Made by a program: the position numbers and the translations under genes. A stretch of DNA of 10,785 nucleotides from positions 1 through 10,785 of the forward strand of contig JAUPWA010000035.1 in NCBI GenBank assembly GCA_030916835.1, in the 5' to 3' direction. Positions 7,187-10,785 of the stretch are shown here, piece by piece (position 1 is the first letter of the stretch; each line of letters begins with the position of its first letter). Source of the DNA: Patescibacteria group bacterium. GTDB lineage: Bacteria; Patescibacteriota; Minisyncoccia; Phycocordibacterales; SBAW01. Under the pieces are notes generated by a model, which was not told where the DNA came from, did not search any database, and worked only from the letters and a program-made list of their open reading frames with translations.

Positions 7187-7195
7187 ATTATATCA
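7187..7195 (-). promoter_or_regulatory. Perfect extended -10 promoter of the YbjQ-family gene, leaderless geometry
   Basis: The - strand reads TGATATAAT, then TTTGGT, then ATG 7180. TGn plus TATAAT is a full consensus extended -10 box. Initiation about seven bases later would place the transcript start at the ATG. There is no ribosome-binding site and no -35 match. This is the strongest example of the pattern. Confidence 0.7.
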
Positions 7196-7216
7196 CTTTT
7201 CACCGACCCGTGAGTT

Positions 7217-7327
7217 TTAAGTTTTTTGCCACCTTCTTTTGAGCGACCCGGGCCAACAAATGTAACACGGCCCACTGCCCTCAAACTGATGCCCTCGGCT
7301 ACACGTCTTAACCCCCTTGGCTTTCAT
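7217..7327 (-). CDS. Zinc-knuckle mini-protein, 36 aa
   Basis: 36 residues beginning MKAKGVKTCSRGHQF. Cys9, His13, Cys21 and Cys24 (C-x3-H-x7-C-x2-C) form a single zinc-knuckle arrangement, followed by the basic tail PGSLKRRWQKT. The CxxGHxF...CxxC pattern recalls the short zinc ribbons found at the N-terminus of some bacterial small proteins (pattern memory, not a verified family). Support that it is a real gene: an extended -10 box TGATACAAT lies exactly six bases before ATG 7327, the same geometry as at its neighbours, and the stop is followed after 36 bp by the YbjQ-like gene with its own promoter. Role unknown; a nucleic-acid- or protein-binding role would fit the basic tail. Confidence 0.65.
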   Translation of the reverse strand: MKAKGVKTCSRGHQFEGSGPCYICWPGSLKRRWQKT

Positions 7328-7333
7328 AGAGAC

Positions 7334-7342
7334 ATTGTATCA
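7334..7342 (-). promoter_or_regulatory. Extended -10 promoter of the 36-aa zinc-knuckle gene, leaderless geometry
   Basis: The - strand reads TGATACAAT, then GTCTCT, then ATG 7327. The box matches the extended -10 consensus except for one base. It has neither a ribosome site nor a -35 box. Confidence 0.6.
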
Positions 7343-7366
7343 AAGCATCGCTGCGGTAGTAGTTCG

Positions 7367-7407
7367 AAAAAAATTAATCAGTCTTTCCTCAGGTTAAACC
7401 TGCGGAA
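7367..7407 (-). terminator. Terminator-like hairpin downstream of the typA remnant
   Basis: On the - strand the segment 7407-7385 folds as TTCC, G, CAGG, loop TTTAA, CCTG, A, GGAA: two 4-bp stems separated by one mismatch. A run of seven T (7373-7367) follows after an 11-base gap. The gap is longer than in a standard intrinsic terminator, so this is tentative. It may be the original typA terminator, now cut off from typA by the inserted gene. Confidence 0.35.
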
Positions 7408-7413
7408 GTTGAG

Positions 7414-7482
7414 TTAACCGAAACGGGCTTTGGAGCGGTCGAGTTCGGTGAGGAAGCGCTTTCGCAGGCGAAAGGTTTTAGG
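7414..7482 (-). pseudogene. Duplicated 3' end of typA (remnant, 22 codons plus stop)
   Basis: Read on the - strand in the typA frame this encodes PKTFRLRKRFLTELDRSKAR, then Phe-Gly and TAA 7416-7414. The intact TypA C-terminus is PKSVRLRKRFLTELDRSKAK, then Arg-Gln-Gly. The central 44 bp (7427-7470) match 8061-8104 at 41 positions, and the three differences are synonymous (CTC/CTG, GAG/GAA, AAG/AAA). Similarity stops at the Pro codon, just before the T-tract of the orphan gene's terminator. No start or upstream typA sequence is present here, so it cannot make TypA. The synonymous pattern shows that both copies evolved as coding sequence, so this is either the resident typA end displaced by an insertion or one delivered by it. 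Confidence 0.8.
7427..7470. repeat. Direct repeat, distal copy (possible attachment-site half)
   Basis: 44 bp matching 8061-8104 at 41 of 44 positions in the same orientation; mismatches fall at 7429, 7444 and 7465. The two copies are offset by 634 bp and flank the orphan gene with its promoter and terminator. Confidence 0.85.
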
Positions 7483-7486
7483 AAAT

Positions 7487-7515
7487 AAAAAAGCCAGCTG
7501 TTAGGGACAACTGGC
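7487..7515 (-). terminator. Intrinsic terminator of the orphan gene
   Basis: On the - strand GCCAGTTGT, loop CCCTA, ACAGCTGGC forms a 9-bp stem with one G-U pair (7515-7493), immediately followed by six T (7492-7487) and ATTT. It begins 12 bp after the stop of the 130-aa gene. It is the best intrinsic terminator in the window. Confidence 0.85.
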
Positions 7516-7527
7516 AAACCCATATAT

Positions 7528-7920
7528 TCAGGCGGCCTTTCGGTCGCTTGTGTCTGTTCGAGATACGCTCACTGGACCACTCTCATTGATGAGCGAGATG
7601 AGTTCGGCGCAGTGCACGCTTTCGTTTTTCCTGTACCACCGCACCTCGACGCGGATCCAATTGATTCGCTCCGTGGTGACAAAGATGGACATCCGAGCAG
7701 CTTCTCTCAACCGTTTCTGCATCCAGTCATAGTATTCATGATTAGGCTGGAACAAGCCGTTGATCTGCTCGCGATTAGACGGCGGGACGGCGATTCCACC
7801 CAGCAGCATATTCAAGCTGCCGATGAATCTGAACGCGTCAGCAACCGCTGAAGTTGGATTTTCCTTCTCCATCTCAGCACGCGCATCAGTAGAAATTGAA
7901 AGTGCAACGTTCTTTAACAC
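7528..7920 (-). CDS. Orphan 130-aa protein of unknown function in a cassette between two typA ends
   Basis: 130 residues, GTG start at 7920, TGA at 7528-7530. I recognise no family. It is soluble, with no signal peptide or membrane helix. The N-terminal half (about 8-60) has acidic and helical stretches (ISTDARAEMEKENPTSAVADAFRFIGSLNMLL). The middle (about 60-85) is rich in aromatic and basic residues (HEYYDWMQKRLREAARM). Residues about 86-112 look like paired strands (INWIRVEVRWYRKNESVHCAELISLI), and the tail is Ser/Thr-rich. The start is fixed by GAGGAG six bases upstream, the only canonical ribosome site of any gene here. The gene has its own -35/-10 promoter, a leader with inverted repeats, and a strong terminator. 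With the flanking typA duplication this marks it as acquired cargo. A small regulator or a defence or toxin-type cargo are guesses only; no helix-turn-helix or nuclease motif is visible. Confidence 0.75.
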   Translation of the reverse strand: MLKNVALSISTDARAEMEKENPTSAVADAFRFIGSLNMLLGGIAVPPSNREQINGLFQPNHEYYDWMQKRLREAARMSIFVTTERINWIRVEVRWYRKNESVHCAELISLINESGPVSVSRTDTSDRKAA

Positions 7921-7926
7921 GTGATT

Positions 7927-7932
7927 CTCCTC
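7927..7932 (-). promoter_or_regulatory. Shine-Dalgarno site deciding the GTG start of the orphan gene
   Basis: The - strand reads GAGGAG, six bases (AATCAC), then GTG 7920. Spacing and sequence are canonical. It is notable because no other gene here has a site this good; the nearest is AGAGGG before the GH18 gene. Confidence 0.8.
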
Positions 7933-7944
7933 TTTGTCTCAAGG

Positions 7945-7960
7945 TAGGTTCACGAACCTA
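7945..7960. repeat. Perfect inverted repeat in the orphan gene leader (TAGGTTC-AC-GAACCTA)
   Basis: 7-bp arms around a 2-bp centre. It lies 13 bp upstream of the GAGGAG site. As DNA it could be an operator; as RNA it could form a hairpin near the ribosome site. Its outer half-sites TAGGT/ACCTA also occur in the repeat at 8012-8028. Confidence 0.7.
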
Positions 7961-7961
7961 A

Positions 7962-7979
7962 TGGTGCGGAATTGCACCA
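7962..7979. repeat. Inverted repeat near the predicted transcript start (TGGTGC-6-GCACCA)
   Basis: 6-bp perfect arms with a 6-bp centre, one base beyond the previous repeat and just downstream of the -10 box. The position suits a repressor operator or a 5'-end hairpin. Confidence 0.6.
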
Positions 7980-7984
7980 AGAAT

Positions 7985-8013
7985 ATATTATCATTATATA
8001 TTACTATTGTCAA
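7985..8013 (-). promoter_or_regulatory. Promoter of the orphan gene with consensus -35
   Basis: On the - strand TTGACA (8013-8008), a perfect -35 box, is followed after 17 bp by TAATAT (7990-7985), a four-of-six -10 box. An alternative -10, GATAAT, lies at spacing 15. The region is strongly AT-rich. Initiation near 7978 would give a leader of about 55 nt containing two inverted repeats. No other gene in the window shows a comparable -35. Confidence 0.65.
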
Positions 8014-8028
8014 TAGGTGTTACCTATT
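8012..8028. repeat. Perfect inverted repeat overlapping the -35 box (AATAGGT-GTT-ACCTATT)
   Basis: 7-bp arms with a 3-bp centre; its proximal arm overlaps the end of the -35 hexamer, the usual place for a repressor operator. It lies 17 bp past the typA stop and could also form a hairpin at the 3' end of the typA mRNA, but no T-tract follows, so it is not an intrinsic terminator. Confidence 0.65.
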
Positions 8029-8044
8029 TAGGGTTCGAGTTAAA

Positions 8045-9856
8045 TTACCCCTGTCTCTTCGCCTTGGAGCGGTCGAGCTCGGTGAGGAAGCGCTTTCGGA
8101 GGCGCACACTTTTTGGCGTGATTTCGAGATATTCGTCGTCGGACATGATTTCGAGCCCACGCTCGATGGTGATTTCATATGGAGGGACGAGCATGATAGC
8201 CTCGTCCGAGCCCGAGGCGCGCATGTTGGTGAGCTGCTTACCCTTGGTTGGGTTGACGGTCATGTCTTCGCCCTTGCTCGTGTTGCCGATGACCATACCT
8301 TCATACACTTCCGTACCCGCGCCGATATAGAGCACTCCACGGTCTTGGAGGTTATAGAGCGAGAAGCCAAGCGCCTTGCCTGCTGCCATAGAGGACATAG
8401 CGCCAACCGCGCGCTTTACTATCTCGCCAGCATACGGGCGAAATTCGACGAAGCGTGAGGAGAAGATGCCCTCGCCTTTTGTATCGAGTACGAATTGGCT
8501 GCGGTAGCCGAGGAGGCCTCGCGTGGGGCCCTCGAACGTGAGGCGCACCGAGGTGTCGTGCACCGACATATCTTTGATGATGCACTTGCGCAGCCCCAAG
8601 CGCTCCATAACCGCACCCTGAAACTCGGTTGGGGTATCAATAACCACCTCTTCGAACGGCTCATGCTTCACGCCATCTATTTCATGGAAAATAACTTGAG
8701 GTTGTGACACCTGGAGTTCATACCCTTCGCGGCGCATATTCTCGAGCAACACTGCGATGTGGAGCTCGCCACGGCCAGAGACTTTGTACGCAGTGTCGTC
8801 GCTAAAATCGATTTTAAGGCCGACATTGATCTCTAGCTCGCGCTCGAGGCGCTCGCGGATCTGGCGGCCGGTCACGAACTTCCCTTCCTTACCGGCGAAC
8901 GGCGAATTGTTGACGAGGAAGTTGAGCGTAATAGTTGGTTCATCAATAGCGATTGCGGGGAGCGGCTGCGCCTCTGCAACATCTGCGATAGTCTCGCCGA
9001 TGAAAATGTCAGGGAGTCCCGCGACGAGCACGATGTCGCCTGCAGATGCCTCAGGGATCTCTATGCGTTGCAGACCTTTGAATGAAAAAATCTTAAGGAT
9101 TTTGCCCGGGCGCGTCTCGCCCGTGGGCTTAATAACAAATACTGGCTGCCCAACTTTGACGGTGCCTTCGTAGATGCGAGCGACCGCGAGGCGACCGAGG
9201 AAGTTGTCGTAGCCAAGGTTAAACGACTGCATGCGCAGCACGGCATCTTGCGAGCCTTCGTGCGAAGCTGGGGGGACGTGCTCAAGGACAGTATCCAAAA
9301 GAGGCTTGAGGTCGCCGGTTTTAGCTGCCGCAGCGCCGAGCACCTCATCAACCGTCTTGCCCGCTATACCCTGGCGGCCAATAGCGTAGACAACCGGGAA
9401 GTTCGCCTGCTCGTCGTTGCACCCGAGCTCCAAGAAGAGCTCCAAAACCTGCTCCTCGCAGCGCGCTGGGTCGGCAGCTGGCTTATCGATTTTGTTGATG
9501 ACGACGATAGGCTGGAGCCCGAGCTCGAGCGACTTCTTGAGCACGAAGCGCGTCTGGGGCATGGGGCCCTCTTGAGCGTCGACAATGAGGAGCACCGAGT
9601 CTATAGAGCGCAGCACGCGCTCTACCTCGGAGCCGAAGTCGGCGTGGCCGGGGGTGTCGACGATGTTGATCTTCGTATCCTTATATACGAGAGATGCAGG
9701 CTTGGAGTAGATGGTGATACCACGCTCGCGCTCGAGGTCGTTGGAGTCCATAGAGACACCCGCCTCGGTAGCGCCGTTTTGGGCAAGCAAAGCATCGGTA
9801 AGAGTTGTCTTACCGTGGTCCACGTGCGCGATGATAGCTATGTTTCTAATTTCCAT
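8045..9856 (-). CDS. typA: Translational GTPase TypA/BipA
   Basis: 603 residues, a ribosome-binding GTPase of the elongation-factor family involved in ribosome assembly and stress adaptation. The G-domain motifs are complete: HVDHGKTT at 11-18 (G1), RERGITI at 43-49 (G2), DTPGHADFG at 67-75 (G3) and NKID at 121-124 (G4). The EF-Tu-like domain 2, the EF-G-like domains and the BipA-specific C-terminal region (including GRGELHIAVLLENMRREGYEL and TPKSVRLRKRF) follow in normal order. Length is normal for the family (about 605). I start at ATG 9856 (MEIRNIAIIAHVDHGK), the conserved family start; an in-frame TTG at 9871 would add five residues. No ribosome site is visible. The last codons are duplicated at 7414-7482. 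It ends 17 bp before the operator-like repeat of the orphan gene, with no intrinsic terminator of its own. Confidence 0.97.
   Translation of the reverse strand: MEIRNIAIIAHVDHGKTTLTDALLAQNGATEAGVSMDSNDLERERGITIYSKPASLVYKDTKINIVDTPGHADFGSEVERVLRSIDSVLLIVDAQEGPMPQTRFVLKKSLELGLQPIVVINKIDKPAADPARCEEQVLELFLELGCNDEQANFPVVYAIGRQGIAGKTVDEVLGAAAAKTGDLKPLLDTVLEHVPPASHEGSQDAVLRMQSFNLGYDNFLGRLAVARIYEGTVKVGQPVFVIKPTGETRPGKILKIFSFKGLQRIEIPEASAGDIVLVAGLPDIFIGETIADVAEAQPLPAIAIDEPTITLNFLVNNSPFAGKEGKFVTGRQIRERLERELEINVGLKIDFSDDTAYKVSGRGELHIAVLLENMRREGYELQVSQPQVIFHEIDGVKHEPFEEVVIDTPTEFQGAVMERLGLRKCIIKDMSVHDTSVRLTFEGPTRGLLGYRSQFVLDTKGEGIFSSRFVEFRPYAGEIVKRAVGAMSSMAAGKALGFSLYNLQDRGVLYIGAGTEVYEGMVIGNTSKGEDMTVNPTKGKQLTNMRASGSDEAIMLVPPYEITIERGLEIMSDDEYLEITPKSVRLRKRFLTELDRSKAKRQG
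8061..8104. repeat. Direct repeat, proximal copy inside the typA 3' end (possible attachment-site half)
   Basis: Partner of 7427-7470 (41 of 44 identical). It covers the codons for RLRKRFLTELDRSKA near the end of typA, a region well conserved in TypA proteins, as is typical of integration sites placed at gene 3' ends. Confidence 0.85.
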
Positions 9857-9896
9857 AATAAAAAGCCGCAACCGGCTTATTGGGCCAAGAATACCA
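9857..9896 (-). promoter_or_regulatory. typA upstream region: candidate -10 and terminator-like hairpin abutting the start codon
   Basis: On the - strand AAGCCG (9878-9873), loop GTTG, CGGCTT (9868-9863) is followed by TTTATT running directly into ATG 9856. It is shaped like a short intrinsic terminator, perhaps for the upstream PHA_gran_rgn-like gene. TGGTATTCT at 9896-9888 resembles an extended -10 box; initiation near 9881 would put the hairpin in a leader of about 25 nt before typA, where it could act as an attenuator. Which of these applies cannot be decided from sequence alone. Confidence 0.4.
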
Positions 9897-9920
9897 CGAA
9901 AAATAATAAAAGGAAACGCT

Positions 9921-10217
9921 CTACTGCGAGAGCATTGCAGAGGCTTGCTCTTTGATCATCTTCTCAATTTTACCCTCAAATACGCGCCACAGGAGTGGGA
10001 GCTTGGCGTCGACAATGTAGTCGGTGTCGGTGATGCGCACCGTCCCGGTAATTTGCTTACCTTGGGTAGTAAAAGCAAAGGTGAGCATAGAGTTGTTCCA
10101 CTCCTCTTTATCAATAGTCACCTGCCCTGCCATGTGTGGGCGCGCGTCGATAAGAGCCTTTTTCACCCTCGCCGTAGCGGCGTCCTTATTGGTGCGATGT
10201 GGTAGTTCGATATGCAT
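9921..10217 (-). CDS. PHA_gran_rgn-like small protein (putative polyhydroxyalkanoic acid system family)
   Basis: 98 residues. The pattern MHIELPHRTNKDAATARVKKALIDARPHM, then beta-rich NNSMLTFAFTTQGKQITGTVRITDTDYIVDAKLPLLWRVFEGKIEKMIKEQASAML, matches the PHA_gran_rgn family (putative polyhydroxyalkanoic acid system protein, about 90-100 residues). Members also occur in organisms without known polyhydroxyalkanoate synthesis, so the name should not be taken as function. It is soluble, with no signal peptide. The start is ATG 10217, six bases after an extended -10-like box that includes the stop codon of the glycosylase gene upstream. There is 64 bp between its stop and typA, containing a hairpin near the typA start. 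Confidence 0.8.
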   Translation of the reverse strand: MHIELPHRTNKDAATARVKKALIDARPHMAGQVTIDKEEWNNSMLTFAFTTQGKQITGTVRITDTDYIVDAKLPLLWRVFEGKIEKMIKEQASAMLSQ

Positions 10218-10223
10218 GAAACG

Positions 10224-10232
10224 AGTTTATCA
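10224..10232 (-). promoter_or_regulatory. Extended -10 promoter of the PHA_gran_rgn-like gene, overlapping the upstream stop codon
   Basis: The - strand reads TGATAAACT, then CGTTTC, then ATG 10217. The TGA at 10232-10230 is both the stop codon of the DNA glycosylase gene and the TGn of the box. TAAACT matches four of six -10 positions. The six-base spacing equals that at the other leaderless-type starts. Confidence 0.5.
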
Positions 10233-10785
10233 TACTTTTAGTTTTGCATCATCGGCAACGCGCCAGAGGTACCAAGAGGCGACAGAGGCAAAGGGGCGCC
10301 AAGGCTTTGCTAGCTGCTCCATCTTTTTTGGAGTTGGGAGTTTGCGCAGCTTATAGAGCGCCTTGAAGCCTTTTTGGATACCCAGATCGCCCACCGGCAG
10401 CACGTCGAGCCGCTCGAGGGTCGTAATGAGGAACATGTGCGCCGTCCACTCGCCTATCCCTTTGACTCGCACGAGATGCTCCACGACTTCGTCGTTGCTC
10501 ATCGCGGGGAGTAGGCGCTCGTCGATGGTGCCGTCGGTGCACTTTTCGGCCAAGTCTTTTATATATGCAGCTTTTTGGCCCGAGAGCCCCGCCGAGCGCA
10601 GCGTCTCAATTGAGGTATCGCGCACTGTAAGCGGCGACGGGAACTCCTCGCCTGGGTAGAGCGCAACAAATCGCGCCATAATGGCCGCCGCAGCCTTGCC
10701 GGTTACCTGCTGGTAGATAATAGAGCGTACAAGGGATTGAAAAACGCTGCGTGCCTCGCGCTCGGGAGGCCTCCCATACTTCGCG
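10230..10785 (-). CDS. DNA-3-methyladenine glycosylase II-like (AlkA/HhH-GPD), N-terminus beyond the window
   Basis: The frame is open from the right edge, giving 184 residues to TGA 10232-10230. The fragment begins KYGRPPEREARSVFQSLVRS, continues with IIYQQVTGKAA, and carries the helix-hairpin-helix segment VKGIGEWTAHMFLI followed by LPVGDLGIQKGF with the catalytic aspartate. This is the HhH-GPD fold of alkylbase glycosylases, which excise 3-methyladenine and related lesions as the first step of base excision repair. No FeS cysteine cluster is seen at the C-terminus, unlike in endonuclease III/MutY. The in-frame ATG at 10679 is not the real start because the conserved IIYQQVTGKAA segment lies upstream of it. 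The start and any N-terminal domain are outside the window. Confidence 0.9.
   Translation of the reverse strand, partial: AKYGRPPEREARSVFQSLVRSIIYQQVTGKAAAAIMARFVALYPGEEFPSPLTVRDTSIETLRSAGLSGQKAAYIKDLAEKCTDGTIDERLLPAMSNDEVVEHLVRVKGIGEWTAHMFLITTLERLDVLPVGDLGIQKGFKALYKLRKLPTPKKMEQLAKPWRPFASVASWYLWRVADDAKLKV

Noticed and set aside
7361..7368. AGTTCGAA resembling a tRNA T-loop
   Set aside because: No flanking stems or acceptor/anticodon arms could be found on either strand.
7998..8003. TATAAT-like hexamer on the - strand within the cassette promoter
   Set aside because: It lies only 9 bp from the TTGACA box, too close for the same promoter; TAATAT at 17 bp fits better.
7934..8458. + strand frame of 174 residues running from the cassette promoter into typA antisense
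   Set aside because: It spans the AT-rich regulatory region and is antisense to the typA end; no ribosome site or motif.
9248..9955. Long + strand open frame of 235 residues opposite typA
   Set aside because: It is antisense to conserved TypA domains, has composition expected of a shadow frame, and shows no recognisable domain.
1..10785. CRISPR array, tRNA/rRNA genes, transposase or integrase
   Set aside because: No regularly spaced repeats, no RNA-gene structure and no recombinase motifs were found in any frame.

Overview
The window looks like a chromosomal segment of a small-genome candidate phylum (Patescibacteria/CPR, Parcubacteria-like) bacterium with roughly balanced base composition. 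This is inferred from gene content and style: short tightly packed genes, a family 4 glycosyltransferase beside an amylo-1,6-glucosidase, a PHA_gran_rgn-type small protein, an lmo0937-type mini membrane protein, and almost no Shine-Dalgarno sequences. No taxonomic marker fixes the species.

Layout. Positions 1-800 (+ strand): the end of an exported cytochrome b5-domain protein, then a four-helix membrane protein with possible heme-ligand histidines. Everything after that is on the - strand. Read in transcription order (right to left): a partial AlkA-type DNA glycosylase (10785-10230); a PHA_gran_rgn-like protein (10217-9921); the translational GTPase TypA/BipA (9856-8045); an isolated 130-aa orphan gene with its own promoter, leader and terminator (8028-7483); a broken second copy of the typA 3' end (7482-7414); a 36-aa zinc-knuckle protein (7327-7217); a YbjQ-family protein coupled to a 38-aa membrane protein (7180-6726); a carbohydrate cluster of GT4 glycosyltransferase, amylo-1,6-glucosidase and secreted GH18-type hydrolase (6657-2781); an lmo0937-type mini membrane protein (2687-2538); and a GlcD-type FAD oxidoreductase (2508-838).

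Two signals stand out. First, four genes (FAD oxidase, YbjQ-like, 36-aa zinc protein, PHA_gran_rgn-like) have the same arrangement: an extended -10 box TGnTAnAnT, exactly six bases, then ATG. That geometry predicts leaderless mRNAs. A fifth gene (GT4) has a weaker match, and the GH18 gene has a -10 box nearly as close.

Second, the orphan gene at 7528-7920 lies between the intact typA 3' end and a duplicated typA 3' end. The direct repeat is 44 bp with 41 identities, the three differences are all synonymous in the typA frame, and similarity continues at protein level for about 22 codons. This resembles insertion of a small cassette into the 3' end of typA that restored the reading frame. The cassette gene uses a different expression grammar from its neighbours: a TTGACA -35 box, a leader of about 55 nt, a GAGGAG ribosome site, a GTG start, three inverted repeats and a strong intrinsic terminator. 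No integrase or transposase lies in the cassette.
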